Assembly: GCA_041659285.1 (NCBI GenBank)
Contig: JBAZYO010000002.1
Location: 372,001-436,000 of the forward strand
Direction: 5' to 3'
Length of the DNA stretch: 64,000 bases
Source: Vicinamibacterales bacterium
GTDB taxonomy: Bacteria; Acidobacteriota; Vicinamibacteria; Vicinamibacterales; UBA2999
Shown one piece after another: positions 7,805 through 16,887 of this stretch (position 1 is the stretch's first letter; every line of letters begins with the position of its first letter). The translations under genes and the position numbers were made by a program. The notes under the pieces are model-generated. The model had not been told where the DNA came from and did no database searches. It worked only from the letters and a program-made list of their open reading frames with translations.

Positions 7805-9497
7805 GCTCAAGCCGACCGACGTGGTGGTGATCGGCCTCGGCGCCGCCGGCGGCGTCGCCGTGTTGCCGCTCACGCAGGCCGGCATCGACGTGGTGGGGCT
7901 CGAGGCCGGCACGTGGCTGACGCGCCGCGACTTCGCGCCCGACGAGATCCGCAACAACGTCCGCGACTGGCCGCAGTCGGTGCAGAAGGCGCAGCAGGAA
8001 GTGCCGACGCACCGTGTCAACGCCAAGGCCAACACCACGCGCGCCGGCAGCCATCCGATGATGAACGCCGTCGGCGGCACCACGCTCCACTACTGGGCGC
8101 AGTCGTGGCGCCTCAACCCGTGGGACTTCAAGGTGGTCAGCGACACCACCAGGCGCTACGGCGCGGCGCGCGTGCCGAAGGGGTCCACGGTGGAAGACTG
8201 GCCGTTCGGCCTGGACGAACTGGAAGGCTATTACGACAAGGTCGAGTACGAGACCGGCGTCTCGGGGCAGGCCGGCAACATCAAGGGCGCCATCGACCCG
8301 CGCGGCAACATCTTCGAGGGCCCGCGGGCGCGGCCTTACCCGATGCCGCCGCTGCGGAGCACCGGCTTCATCGACCTGATGGCCGCCGCGGCGCGCGGCC
8401 TCGGCTGGCATCCCTTCGCCGGCCCGGCCTCGATCAACTCGCGGCCCTACCAGAACCGTTCGGCGTGCATGTACCACGGTTTCTGCAACAAGGGCGGCTG
8501 TCACGTGGACGCCAAGAACGGCCCGCACCTCACCACCATTCCCCGCGCGCAAGAGACCGGGCGCCTCAAGGTGGTGACGCGCGCGCACGTCACCTCGATC
8601 GACACCGACGATCAGGGGCGCGTCACCGGCGTGACCTACGTCACCGACGGGCAGGAGTTCATCCAGCCGGCCAAGGCCGTGCTGCTCGCCAGCTACACCT
8701 ACGAGAACAGCCGGCTGCTGCTGCTGTCGAAGTCGAAGGCCTTCCCCAACGGCCTGTCGAACAACCACGGCCAGGTCGGCCGCCACTACTTCAGCCACGC
8801 GCAGGGGGCCGGCGTCACGGCGCTGTTCCCGTTCAACATCAACGCCTGGTACGGGCTGCCGGCACAGGGCGTGGCGGTGGACAACTTCGCCGACGACAAC
8901 TACGACCACGGCGGGCTCGACTACATCGGCGGCGGCAACCTGTGGGTGATGTCGGACCGCCGCCCCATTTCCGCGGCCAGCATGGGCACCTTCGGCCGCA
9001 CGCCGGCGTGGGGCAAGGAATGGAAGGCGTTCATCAAGGAGAACGCCGACCGCACCAACACCGCCTACATCCAGAAGACGACGCTCCCCTACGAGGACAA
9101 CTTCCTGGATCTGGATCCGACAGTGAAGGACCCGCTCGGCTTCCCGGTGTGCCGCATCACCGCCGACTACAAGGACAACGAGCGGAAGGTCGCCGCGCAC
9201 ACCCAGGAGCGGATGACCGAGTGGTACAAGGCCGCCGGCGCCGGCGCCACGCAGGCCAACCCGCTCGGCACCATGGGCCCGACGACGCATGCGTATGGCG
9301 GGACGAGGATGGGCACTAACCCGGAGACCAACGTGGTGAACGCGTGGGGGTTCTCACACGAAGTGCCGAACCTGGGCGTGCTCGGCGCGTCGGTGATGGG
9401 CACCAGCGGTGCGCGCAATCCCACGCTCACTGCGCAGGCGTTGGCGTGGCGCACGGCGGAGTATCTCGCGAAGAATTGGAAGAGCGTGACGTCCTAG
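7794..9497 (+). CDS. GMC-family FAD oxidoreductase (gluconate 2-dehydrogenase large-subunit type)
   Basis: 567 residues from ATG at 7794. The FAD-binding Rossmann motif VVVIGLGAAGGVAVLPL begins near residue 9, and GLEAG follows at the end of the second strand. The C-terminal half has HAYGGTRMGTNPETNVVN and VPNLGVLGASVMGTSGARNPTLTAQALAWRTAEYL, the conserved end of gluconate 2-dehydrogenase-type GMC enzymes, with the active-site His in this region. It lacks its own signal peptide, which fits co-export with the Tat-signal-bearing subunit 3 encoded directly upstream (11-nt overlap). It probably oxidises a sugar acid or polyol in the periplasm; a cytochrome c subunit is not adjacent. The substrate cannot be read from the sequence. 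Confidence 0.9.
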   Translation: MATKLKPTDVVVIGLGAAGGVAVLPLTQAGIDVVGLEAGTWLTRRDFAPDEIRNNVRDWPQSVQKAQQEVPTHRVNAKANTTRAGSHPMMNAVGGTTLHYWAQSWRLNPWDFKVVSDTTRRYGAARVPKGSTVEDWPFGLDELEGYYDKVEYETGVSGQAGNIKGAIDPRGNIFEGPRARPYPMPPLRSTGFIDLMAAAARGLGWHPFAGPASINSRPYQNRSACMYHGFCNKGGCHVDAKNGPHLTTIPRAQETGRLKVVTRAHVTSIDTDDQGRVTGVTYVTDGQEFIQPAKAVLLASYTYENSRLLLLSKSKAFPNGLSNNHGQVGRHYFSHAQGAGVTALFPFNINAWYGLPAQGVAVDNFADDNYDHGGLDYIGGGNLWVMSDRRPISAASMGTFGRTPAWGKEWKAFIKENADRTNTAYIQKTTLPYEDNFLDLDPTVKDPLGFPVCRITADYKDNERKVAAHTQERMTEWYKAAGAGATQANPLGTMGPTTHAYGGTRMGTNPETNVVNAWGFSHEVPNLGVLGASVMGTSGARNPTLTAQALAWRTAEYLAKNWKSVTS

Positions 9498-9525
9498 GAC
9501 CTAAGACCTAAGACCTCGGACCTGG
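9498..9525. repeat. Tandem array of four 7-bp units
   Basis: GACCTAA, GACCTAA, GACCTCG and GACCTGG follow directly after the GMC stop codon and before the convergent PEBP gene. No hairpin potential is obvious. Confidence 0.75.
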
Positions 9526-9532
9526 CGCCCTG

Positions 9533-10108
9533 CTACTGAGCCGGCATCCGCTCGTAGATCGACACGAGCGCGCCCTGCCCGATGATGTGGCCCTTGATGG
9601 CCTCCATCAGCTGCGTCCGGTTCAGCCCTTCCGCCAGCGGCAACTCCGCGTCGAGCGCGTAGACCGTGAACGTGTAGTGATGCGGCTTGCCGGGAGGCGG
9701 CGCCGGGCCGCGATAGCCGGCGCGGCGGAAGCCTGACAGCCCCTGGATCGTGCCCGCGATCTCCGGCGGCGCCGAGAGCGTGGCGTCCATCGGCAGTTCC
9801 GCGGGCAGGCCCTTGGCCGTGCCGGGGATCTTGTAGACCACCCAGTGCACGAAGCCACCGGGCATCGGCACGTCGGGGTCGTCACACACCAGGGCAAACT
9901 GCCTGGTGGCGGCGGGCGCGCCGCTCCACGCCAGCGCCGGCGACACGTTCTTGCCGTCGGCGGTGTGGTCCTTGGGAATGGTCTCGTTCGCCTTGAGCGT
10001 GGCACTGGTGACCGTGATGGCCGCCGGCGTCTGCGCCCACGCCGTGCTCGACGCGCCGAACATGAGCGCCGCGAGCGCCACGCCCCGAACGCTGACTCTG
10101 AATCGCAT
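9533..10108 (-). CDS. YbhB/YbcL family (PEBP, Raf-kinase-inhibitor-like) protein
   Basis: 191 residues with a Sec signal peptide (MRFRVSVRGVALAALMFGASSTAWAQ). The mature part has the phosphatidylethanolamine-binding protein signature: TADGKNVSPALAWSGAP, CDDPDVPMPGGFVHWVVYKIPG, GYRGPAPPPGKPHHYTFTVYALD. The ligand-pocket D-P-D and P-H-H elements are present. Bacterial members are periplasmic or cytoplasmic proteins of uncertain function. The gene is alone between two plus-strand genes; its start is 13 nt from a short palindrome (10122). Confidence 0.9.
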   Translation of the reverse strand: MRFRVSVRGVALAALMFGASSTAWAQTPAAITVTSATLKANETIPKDHTADGKNVSPALAWSGAPAATRQFALVCDDPDVPMPGGFVHWVVYKIPGTAKGLPAELPMDATLSAPPEIAGTIQGLSGFRRAGYRGPAPPPGKPHHYTFTVYALDAELPLAEGLNRTQLMEAIKGHIIGQGALVSIYERMPAQ

Positions 10109-10121
10109 GCTGTCCCCCTAG

Positions 10122-10153
10122 GGCGGCACTAAAGTGCCGCCCTTCTGACACTT
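10122..10153. repeat. Short intergenic palindrome with CTTCTGACACTT tail, copy 2
   Basis: Arms GGCGGCACT and AGTGCCGCC around AA, then CTTCTGACACTT, one base different from the tail of the copy at 2676. It sits between the divergent PEBP and PQQ-dehydrogenase genes. Confidence 0.7.
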
Positions 10154-10178
10154 GAGAATTAACCGTCGGGATTATACA
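10152..10178 (+). promoter_or_regulatory. Possible promoter of the PQQ dehydrogenase gene
   Basis: TTGAGA (10152-10157) and TATACA (10173-10178) are separated by 15 bp, a little short. The expected transcript would begin only a few bases before the ATG at 10188. Confidence 0.35.
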
Positions 10179-10187
10179 GTTGCCGCC

Positions 10188-12218
10188 ATGAATCGAATCT
10201 CGAACCGCTGGATAGTGCGCGCCGGAGTCCTGGCGCTGCTGGTGGGCCTGGCCTCGGTGGCCGCGCGAGGCCAAATGGCGCCCAAGGTGGGTGAATGGCC
10301 GACCTACGGCGGCGACCTCGCAAACACGCGATATTCGCCCCTCGACCAGATTAACGCCGACAACTTCAACAAGCTGCAGCTGGCGTTCCGGTTCAAGACC
10401 GAAAACCTTGGCCCGCGCCCGGAATTCCAGTTCCAGGGCACGCCGCTGATGGTGAACGGCGTGCTCTACGTCACCGGCGGCACGCGCCGGGCCGCCGTGG
10501 CGATTGACGCGACGACCGGCGAGACGCTGTGGATACACAGCCTCAACGAGGGCAAGCGCGGCGAAGCGGCCCCCCGCCAGCTGTCGGGCCGCGGCCTGTC
10601 CTACTGGAGCGACGGCAAGGAAGAGCGCATCATCTACGTGACGCCCGGCTACCAGATGGTGGCGCTCAACGCCAAGACCGGCCACCCCGTCGCCAACTTC
10701 GGCACCAACGGCATCGTTGACCTGAAACAGGGCCTCGATCAGGAGGGCCTGGATCTGACGACCGCGGAGATCGGCCTGCATGCCGCGCCAATCATCTCGA
10801 AGGACATCATCGTGATTGGCGCCGCGCATCGTGAGGGCGGCGCGCCGCGCAGCAAGACCAACGTCAAGGGCTACATCCGCGGCTTCGACGTCCGCACCGG
10901 CAAGCGGGTGTGGATCTTCCACACCATCCCGATGAAGGGTGAAGCGGGTTACGAGACCTGGGATCCGGACGCCACCGTCTACACCGGCAACGCCGGCGTG
11001 TGGGCGCAGATGAGCGCCGACGAAGAGCTCGGCATCGTCTACATGCCGGTCGAGCTCCCCACCGGCGACTACTACGGCGGCCATCGCCACGGCAAAGACA
11101 ACGTCAAGGACTCCTCGCTGTTCTCCGAGAGCCTGCTCGCGCTCGACATCAAGACCGGCCAGCGCAAGTGGCACTACCAGCTCGTGCACCACGGCATCTG
11201 GGACCACGACATTCCGTGCGCGCCGATCCTGATGGACCTGGTGGTGAACGGCAAGCCCGTGAAGGCCGTGGCGCAGCCGACCAAGCAGAACTGGCTCTAC
11301 GTGTTCGATCGCGTGACCGGCAAGCCGGTGTGGCCGATCGAGGAGCGCCCGGTCGAAAAGGGCGAGGTCCCCGGCGAGTGGTATTCGCCGACGCAGCCGT
11401 TCGTGACCAAGCCGCCCGCCTACGAGCGCCAGGGCGTCACGCTGGACGACCTGATCGACTTCACGCCGGAGCTCAAGGCCGAAGGCGCCAAGATCGCCTC
11501 GATGTACAAGCTCGGCCCGATCTTCACGCCGCCGGTCGTCAGCAAGTGGGAAGGCCCGCGCGGCACGCTGATGGTTCCCGACGTCACCGGCGGCGCCAAC
11601 TGGCAGGGCGGGTCGTTCGATCCGGAAACGAAGATGTTCTACATCTTCACCAACGTGGCGGTGACCACGCTCGGGCTGCTGCCGCCTGAGGCGGGACGCT
11701 CCGACATGCTCTACGTCCGCGGCGCCGCGCGCAATCCGAACCCAGCGCCCGCAGCGGCGGCCGGCGCCCCGGGCGGTGGTGGCGGCGGCGCCTTGAACGT
11801 GCAGGGCCTGCCGCTGATCAAGCCGCCCTACGCGACCATCACCGCGCTCAAGATGAACGAAGGCGAGCTGGCGTGGAAGATCCCGCACGGCGACACGGCG
11901 GACAACATCAAGAACCATCCGGCGCTGAAGGGCCTGACCATCCCGCGCACCGGACGCCCGGGCCGCATCGGTGTGCTGACCACCAAGACGCTGCTGATCG
12001 CCGGCGAAGGGGGCTTTGCGACGACGCCGCAGGGCCGCGGCGCGATGCTGCGCGCCTACAACAAGGCAACGGGCGCCGAAGTGGGTGCGGTCTACATGCC
12101 CGCCCCGCAGACGGGCTCGCCGATGACCTATTCGATCAACGGCACGCAGTACATCGCGGTGGCCGTCAGCGGACCTGGCTTCGCCGGGGAGTTACTGGTT
12201 TACAAACTCGCTCAGTAG
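10188..12218 (+). CDS. PQQ-dependent (quinoprotein) dehydrogenase
   Basis: 676 residues from ATG at 10188, chosen because it begins a clear signal peptide (NRISNRWIVRAGVLALLVGL). The opening EWPTYGGDLANTRYSPLDQI is the hallmark of pyrroloquinoline-quinone dehydrogenases. Blade motifs such as AIDATTGETLW, YQMVALNAKTGHPV, HHGIWDHDIPCAPILMDLV, LYVFDRVTGKPVWPIEERPV and TGGANWQGGSFDP fit an eight-bladed propeller of the glucose/quinate type. No CxxCH haem motif is present, so electrons must leave through another carrier. A Gly/Ala-rich loop (about residues 519-534) is probably surface-exposed. It is monocistronic and ends in a hairpin shared with the convergent DUF5916 gene. Confidence 0.9.
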   Translation: MNRISNRWIVRAGVLALLVGLASVAARGQMAPKVGEWPTYGGDLANTRYSPLDQINADNFNKLQLAFRFKTENLGPRPEFQFQGTPLMVNGVLYVTGGTRRAAVAIDATTGETLWIHSLNEGKRGEAAPRQLSGRGLSYWSDGKEERIIYVTPGYQMVALNAKTGHPVANFGTNGIVDLKQGLDQEGLDLTTAEIGLHAAPIISKDIIVIGAAHREGGAPRSKTNVKGYIRGFDVRTGKRVWIFHTIPMKGEAGYETWDPDATVYTGNAGVWAQMSADEELGIVYMPVELPTGDYYGGHRHGKDNVKDSSLFSESLLALDIKTGQRKWHYQLVHHGIWDHDIPCAPILMDLVVNGKPVKAVAQPTKQNWLYVFDRVTGKPVWPIEERPVEKGEVPGEWYSPTQPFVTKPPAYERQGVTLDDLIDFTPELKAEGAKIASMYKLGPIFTPPVVSKWEGPRGTLMVPDVTGGANWQGGSFDPETKMFYIFTNVAVTTLGLLPPEAGRSDMLYVRGAARNPNPAPAAAAGAPGGGGGGALNVQGLPLIKPPYATITALKMNEGELAWKIPHGDTADNIKNHPALKGLTIPRTGRPGRIGVLTTKTLLIAGEGGFATTPQGRGAMLRAYNKATGAEVGAVYMPAPQTGSPMTYSINGTQYIAVAVSGPGFAGELLVYKLAQ

Positions 12219-12223
12219 AAGGG

Positions 12224-12266
12224 CAACCACGAAGGACACGAAGGTCAATCGCGTCCTTCGTGGTTG
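12224..12266. terminator. Bidirectional terminator-like hairpin (ACGAAGGAC-type repeat)
   Basis: CAACCACGAAGGAC (12224-12237) pairs perfectly with GTCCTTCGTGGTTG (12253-12266) across a 15-nt loop, between the convergent PQQ-dehydrogenase and DUF5916 stops. GTGTTCT follows on the plus strand, so the U-tract is weak. The wording resembles a dispersed CCACGAAGGACACGAAGG repeat that I have met in other high-GC environmental genomes. Confidence 0.65.
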
Positions 12267-12270
12267 TGTT

Positions 12271-14901
12271 CTATCCGATCGGAATCCAGAAACTCGTCTT
12301 GACCAGGAAGATGTTCGAGCCCGGCGCGGTGACCGACCGGAACGCGTCGTTGATGTTCACCCGGCTGCCGAGCACTTCCGAGCCGGCGCGATCCTGCTGC
12401 CACACCACATAGAGCGTGCTACCGGCGCGCCATTCCCAGCGCAACACCACGTTGCTGCGGAACGACAGCGTGTTGAAATCGCGGTTCCGCAGGGTCAACG
12501 TGCTGCCGCCGGCGTTCACCACCTGGCTGCCGTCCGCATTCACCGACAACACCGTGCCCGACGTGCCGTAGCTCAGACGCTCGCGGCTCCCCGGCGCCAG
12601 CAATTCCCCGTAGTCGTAGTAGTGGCCCGAGGCGGCGAAGGGCTCGGCGTAGACGTCCAGATTGAGGTCGGGCCGCAGCGTCAGCCCGAGCCGGAATTCC
12701 ATCGACGCGGTGCTGCGGTCGATGAAGGCAAACACGTAACGGTTGTCGAAGGTCACCGGGCGGCCGCCGGAGAGCGTGCTGACGTACTGCTGCGGCTCGG
12801 TGACACGATCGTAGAACGGCGACACCGTGAACTGCCAGCGCGGGCCGGGACGCATGGAGACGAGGCCGGTCACGCGCCTGGTGGACGCGCCGTCATCGTT
12901 GGTCTGGAACACCATCGAGCCCGTCAGCCGCGTCCGCGACGTAGCGCGGTTGCCGACGTTGACGTTGGTGGTCCAGCCGGGCCCCCGCGACATCAGCGGG
13001 CCGCCGCGCGTGAGCGACACGCTGGTGGTGGCCAGGTTCCTCGCCACCTGCACGCTGGTCGTCCAGAAGTTGCTCCAGGTCACGTTGAAGGTGCCGCGCA
13101 GGTGCCCCGCCTGCATCAGGCCACGCAGCGTGGTGTCGGTCTGGCCATCCAGTTGGAGGTAGTAGCTGCGGAACACCGTACCCGGCTGCGTTTCGCGGTA
13201 GCGGAAGTTGGCGTTGGTCAGCCAGCCGTCGGCGCCGTTCAACTGGGCGAAGTCGTTGGTCTCGAAATCCTCGGAGTCGATCTTGGTGTTGGCGCCCCAC
13301 AGCCAGTGACGGCCGCCGGTCTTGTCGAAGTTCATCTGCACCGACCATCCGGCCAGCGACGTCAGCGTGCGATCCAGGGGTGAGTACTCGCGGTCCGGCC
13401 GCTGGGCGTAGTGCGCGCTCGAGCGCTGCACCCGCTCCATCGCGCGCTCGTTACCGTTGATGACCGAGCCGCCGCCCGAGGCGCGGAACTCATACTGACC
13501 GCCCTTGAACCGCAGCAGCGTGTTGCCGGCCAGGGCGAGGGCGTTGCGGGTATAGAGGTCGGCGAGCGGGCTGCCTTCCTCGAACTGGCGATGCACGTAA
13601 TTCACGAGAAAGCCGGCGGTTGACGCCGACTTGCCGAACTCCTGCAGGACGCGGCCGACCATGTGGTACGCGTGCGGCGAGACGTCCACGGTGCGCTGAT
13701 CCGCCAGGCCGCGCGTGGCCACCTGGGCCTCTTCGTTGTCGGTCACCGCGGTCAGAAAGCCAATCGAGGTCTTCGACGGCAGGCGGCCCGTGAGCTTGGC
13801 CGCCGCGAGAATGGTGCCGGAGTCTGGGTACTCGACGTAATCGCCGGTCGCCGGACCGATCGGGCGCGTGCCGATGCGCCGGGAATAGTAGAAGTTGGGA
13901 TGGCCGATGTTGAACAGCTGCGCGCCCTCGAGGAAGAACGGGCGCTTCTCGGGGAACCGCGTCTCGAAGGCGGTGAGGTTCACCTCCGCGGGATCCGCTT
14001 CCACCTGCCCGAAGTCGGGATTGATGGCGGTTTCGAGCGTGAAGTTCGGACCGAGGCCCATCTTGACGTCGGCGCCCACCCTGGCATGCAGGTTCTTCCC
14101 ATCGTCGAACGGATCACTGGGGTCGCGGTCGCCGTTGATGGTCGAGCCGCCGGCCACGTACGGCAGCGCCTCGATGCGGCGCGGCGGAACCAGGCTGGCG
14201 ATGCCGGTGAGGTCGCCAAACCGGGACGACCACGCACGAACCGTCCTCGGGATCACGATCCAGTAGTCTTCCTCGTCGAGCGTGGGCCGGAAGCGAAACA
14301 GGTTCAGCCCCCACGTCTGATCGGACTGCGGATTGAAGCGCAGTTGCGAGAACGGGATCCAGAGTTCCGCCGTCCACTGATCGCCGGAGACCTGGGTCTC
14401 GGCGCGCCACACCGGGTCGAAACCGGCATCGAAGCTGTCTTCGTTGTCGCTGGCGTGAAAGCGGTCGATGCGCACGCCGGAGGCGGTCACGCCAAAGACG
14501 ACGGCGGTGCGGCGATCGAGGAAGGTGTCGAACGACACCAGGATGTGCTCGGCCTGGTCGGTGTTGTCGCGGCGGCCGAGCGGTGCCTGGATGCGGCCGT
14601 CGCGGCTGAACATCCGCGCGCCGACGTAGAGCACGTCGTCGTCGTAGGCCAGGCGGACTTCCATCCGGTCGGTGGGGGGCGAGTTCTCGACCGGCTCCTT
14701 CTGGGTGAAGTCGGTGACCGGCGTGGCCTGCTGCCACGCCTCGTCATCGAGCCGGCCGTCGATGCGAATGCTGCCGTTGGCGACGCGGGTCGCGGTGGCG
14801 TGCTTGCGATTGGCGGCGCCCGCTGCCGGGGTCTGCGCGAACGTGGTTGGCGCCGAGACGAGCAGACCGGCAAGCGCTAGAACGACGACACGGATAACCA
14901 A
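12271..14901 (-). CDS. DUF5916 outer-membrane-type protein with N-terminal CBM9-like domain (paralogue 1)
   Basis: 876 residues with a signal peptide (MVIRVVVLALAGLLVSAPTTFAQ). Residues 45-220 form a carbohydrate-binding-module-9-like sandwich: IRIDGRLDDEAWQQATPVTDF, VRLAYDDDVLYVGARMF, EHILVSFDTFLDRRTA and ELWIPFSQLRF. The rest is a DUF5916 beta-rich region with the conserved GPNFTLETAINPDFGQVEADPAEVNLTAFETRFPEKRPFFLEG and alternating aromatic strands ending in VVLRWEWRAGSTLYVVWQQDR and a hydrophobic last strand, as expected for an outer-membrane barrel. Function is unknown; glycan or heavy-ligand uptake is a guess. Two paralogues lie at 32445-34919 and 54399-56687. It is convergent with the PQQ gene and downstream of the ACIII-like operon on the same strand. 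Confidence 0.88.
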   Translation of the reverse strand: MVIRVVVLALAGLLVSAPTTFAQTPAAGAANRKHATATRVANGSIRIDGRLDDEAWQQATPVTDFTQKEPVENSPPTDRMEVRLAYDDDVLYVGARMFSRDGRIQAPLGRRDNTDQAEHILVSFDTFLDRRTAVVFGVTASGVRIDRFHASDNEDSFDAGFDPVWRAETQVSGDQWTAELWIPFSQLRFNPQSDQTWGLNLFRFRPTLDEEDYWIVIPRTVRAWSSRFGDLTGIASLVPPRRIEALPYVAGGSTINGDRDPSDPFDDGKNLHARVGADVKMGLGPNFTLETAINPDFGQVEADPAEVNLTAFETRFPEKRPFFLEGAQLFNIGHPNFYYSRRIGTRPIGPATGDYVEYPDSGTILAAAKLTGRLPSKTSIGFLTAVTDNEEAQVATRGLADQRTVDVSPHAYHMVGRVLQEFGKSASTAGFLVNYVHRQFEEGSPLADLYTRNALALAGNTLLRFKGGQYEFRASGGGSVINGNERAMERVQRSSAHYAQRPDREYSPLDRTLTSLAGWSVQMNFDKTGGRHWLWGANTKIDSEDFETNDFAQLNGADGWLTNANFRYRETQPGTVFRSYYLQLDGQTDTTLRGLMQAGHLRGTFNVTWSNFWTTSVQVARNLATTSVSLTRGGPLMSRGPGWTTNVNVGNRATSRTRLTGSMVFQTNDDGASTRRVTGLVSMRPGPRWQFTVSPFYDRVTEPQQYVSTLSGGRPVTFDNRYVFAFIDRSTASMEFRLGLTLRPDLNLDVYAEPFAASGHYYDYGELLAPGSRERLSYGTSGTVLSVNADGSQVVNAGGSTLTLRNRDFNTLSFRSNVVLRWEWRAGSTLYVVWQQDRAGSEVLGSRVNINDAFRSVTAPGSNIFLVKTSFWIPIG

Positions 14902-14912
14902 CGGAACCTCAC

Positions 14913-14944
14913 ATCACGAGATCGCCACATCACCAAATCGCCAA
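14913..14944. repeat. Tandem array of four 8-bp units
   Basis: ATCACGAG, ATCGCCAC, ATCACCAA and ATCGCCAA lie between the ActD stop and the DUF5916 start. They are degenerate copies of one 8-mer. The array fills nearly the whole gap. Confidence 0.7.
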
Positions 14945-14945
14945 A

Positions 14946-15440
14946 TCAGGTTCGCTTGACCCGCCCACCCGGAATCGCGAGCGCGGGCTCGAGACGAGCG
15001 GCGTCGGCCGGGTTCTCGACGCCGACCAGGATGTAGCCGTCCGACACTTCGGGATCGTACATCTTGCCGCCGCGGCTCGGCAGACCAGTCGAGAAGAACA
15101 GGTAGATCACCGTCGCGAGGATCGCGCTCAGCATCGTCATCTCGAAGATGATGATCAGGTTCGACCACATCGGCACGATCGGCATGCCCGAGGTCACGAG
15201 CGGCCATGCCCGCTGCCCGGCGCCGAGCAAATAGTAAGTGAGCACCAGCCCGGCGGCGCCGGCGGCCACCGCCGCCCACGGCATGGCGGTCTTCGCATCC
15301 CTGTGCCCGAACTCGAAGTGATCGAACGGCTCGGACGAGATCACCGTGATGTCCGCATCCGCGACCCCGGCCGCGCGCAGGTTGTCGACGGCCTGCTGCG
15401 CCACGTGGGGATCGTTGTAGAGACCGTAGACGGCCCTCAT
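14946..15440 (-). CDS. actD: DUF3341 membrane protein, ACIII subunit ActD
   Basis: 164 residues. An N-terminal cytoplasmic ferredoxin-like segment (MRAVYGLYNDPHVAQQAVDNLRAAGV, ITVISSEPF) is followed by two transmembrane helices (AVAAGAAGLVLTYYLLGAG and LIIIFEMTMLSAILATVIYLFF) and a C-terminal EVSDGYILVGVENP segment. This is the ActD layout of alternative complex III. The ATG overlaps the stop of actC by 4 nt, so they are translationally coupled. It is the last gene of the operon; no actE- or actF-like gene follows before the next, unrelated DUF5916 gene. Confidence 0.9.
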   Translation of the reverse strand: MRAVYGLYNDPHVAQQAVDNLRAAGVADADITVISSEPFDHFEFGHRDAKTAMPWAAVAAGAAGLVLTYYLLGAGQRAWPLVTSGMPIVPMWSNLIIIFEMTMLSAILATVIYLFFSTGLPSRGGKMYDPEVSDGYILVGVENPADAARLEPALAIPGGRVKRT

Positions 15441-16837
15441 CGATGCTCCCCCTGGGTCGAGGACGAGTCTGGCGAGAACACTTCGGTGTCGAGCCGTGTC
15501 GCCAGCAACGACGCCTCGGCCAGGGTCGCCGTGTCAAGGCGCGACGGCAAGCCGGCTTTCAGCTCCCAAATCGAGATAATCGGCACGAACTTCGCGAACA
15601 GCGTGTAGAGCAAGATCATGCCGGCAAAGGTCGCCGCCATGATCGTCAGCTCAACCGGCGTCGCCTCGTAGGTGCCCCACGAGTATGGCAGTTGCTTGTG
15701 GGTCAGCGATGGCACCACGATCAGGAACCGCTCGAGCCACATTCCAATGACGACGCCAAACGAGGCGATCGAGCAGCCGAGGATGGTTCGGGTGTACGGA
15801 TTGGCCAGGATGGCCAGCGGAATCACGAAGTTGCAGATCACCATCGTCCAGTAGAGCGGAGCGTAGGCCCCCCGCTGGGTGGCCCAGAACACCGCCATCT
15901 CGCTGGGCTCGTTGCCGTACCACACGGTGAGGCGCTCGGCGAACACGAAGTAGCCCCACAGGATGCTCATGAGCAGCAGCAGCTTGCCCAGGTTCTCGAA
16001 ATGGAGCGGCAGCAGGTACTTCTCGAGATGCAGGGTCTTCCGCAGCGCGGCCATGGCGAGGATCAAGGCGGCAATGCCGCTGAAGATGGCGCCGGCGACG
16101 AAGTAGGGGCCGAAGATGGTCGAGTGCCACATCGGCACGTTCGCCATCGAGAAGTCGAACGAGACGATGGTGTGGACCGAGACCGCGACCGGCAGGATGG
16201 CAATGGCCATGATCTGCATGGCCGATTCCAGCCGGTTCCACTCCTTGGTGGTGCCACGCCAGCCAAGCGCCAGGGCACCGTAGATGCGCTTCCGCAGGCC
16301 GGTGGAGCGGTCGCGCACGAGCGCGAAGTCGGGAATCATCGGTAGCAACAGGAACAACAGGCTGCCGGTCAGGTAGGTGTTGATGGCGAAGAAATCCCAC
16401 GCCAGCGGCGAGCGGAAGTTCGGCCAGATCTCGCGGTCGCTCGGATAGGGAAACATCCAGAACGCCAGCCACGGGCGGCCCAGGTGGATGATGGGAAACA
16501 TCGCGCCGATCGACAGTGCGAACACGGTGATGACCTCGGCGCAACGCGTCACGGGACGCCGCCACCCGGCGTTGACCAGCCTCAAGATCGCCGAGATCAG
16601 CGTGCCAGCGTGGCTGATGCCAATCCAGAACACGAAGTTGGTGAGGTACAAGGCCCAGAACGTCGGCCAGCGCTTGCCGCTGACCCCGATGCCGTACCAG
16701 ATCTGGTACCCCCAGGCGGCCGCGCCACAGGCCACGACCGTCCCGCTCGCGAGCATGATCGCGTAGAACCAGATCGACGTCTGGAACAGCGGCCGGATCA
16801 GGTCGTCCGCGATCGGTTTACTGGAGGTGCGATCCAA
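15437..16837 (-). CDS. actC: NrfD/PsrC-family quinol-binding membrane subunit, ActC
   Basis: 466 residues with about ten transmembrane helices. Segments such as NFVFWIGISHAGTLISAILRLVNAGWRRP, MFPIIHLGRPWLAFWMFPYP, RSPLAWDFFAINTYLTGSLLF and VSVHTIVSFDFSMANVPMWHSTIFGPYFVAGAIFSG are typical of ActC, the quinol-oxidising, possibly proton-translocating subunit of alternative complex III. Conserved His and Asp/Glu residues lie inside the helices. It follows the FeS gene by 50 nt and overlaps actD by 4 nt. Only one NrfD-like gene is present, whereas canonical ACIII operons also have actF. Confidence 0.93.
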   Translation of the reverse strand: MDRTSSKPIADDLIRPLFQTSIWFYAIMLASGTVVACGAAAWGYQIWYGIGVSGKRWPTFWALYLTNFVFWIGISHAGTLISAILRLVNAGWRRPVTRCAEVITVFALSIGAMFPIIHLGRPWLAFWMFPYPSDREIWPNFRSPLAWDFFAINTYLTGSLLFLLLPMIPDFALVRDRSTGLRKRIYGALALGWRGTTKEWNRLESAMQIMAIAILPVAVSVHTIVSFDFSMANVPMWHSTIFGPYFVAGAIFSGIAALILAMAALRKTLHLEKYLLPLHFENLGKLLLLMSILWGYFVFAERLTVWYGNEPSEMAVFWATQRGAYAPLYWTMVICNFVIPLAILANPYTRTILGCSIASFGVVIGMWLERFLIVVPSLTHKQLPYSWGTYEATPVELTIMAATFAGMILLYTLFAKFVPIISIWELKAGLPSRLDTATLAEASLLATRLDTEVFSPDSSSTQGEHR

Positions 16838-16887
16838 CGGAGTTGTCCCTTTGCGAGTATTCGCTCATACAACGCCCAGCGATCGCA

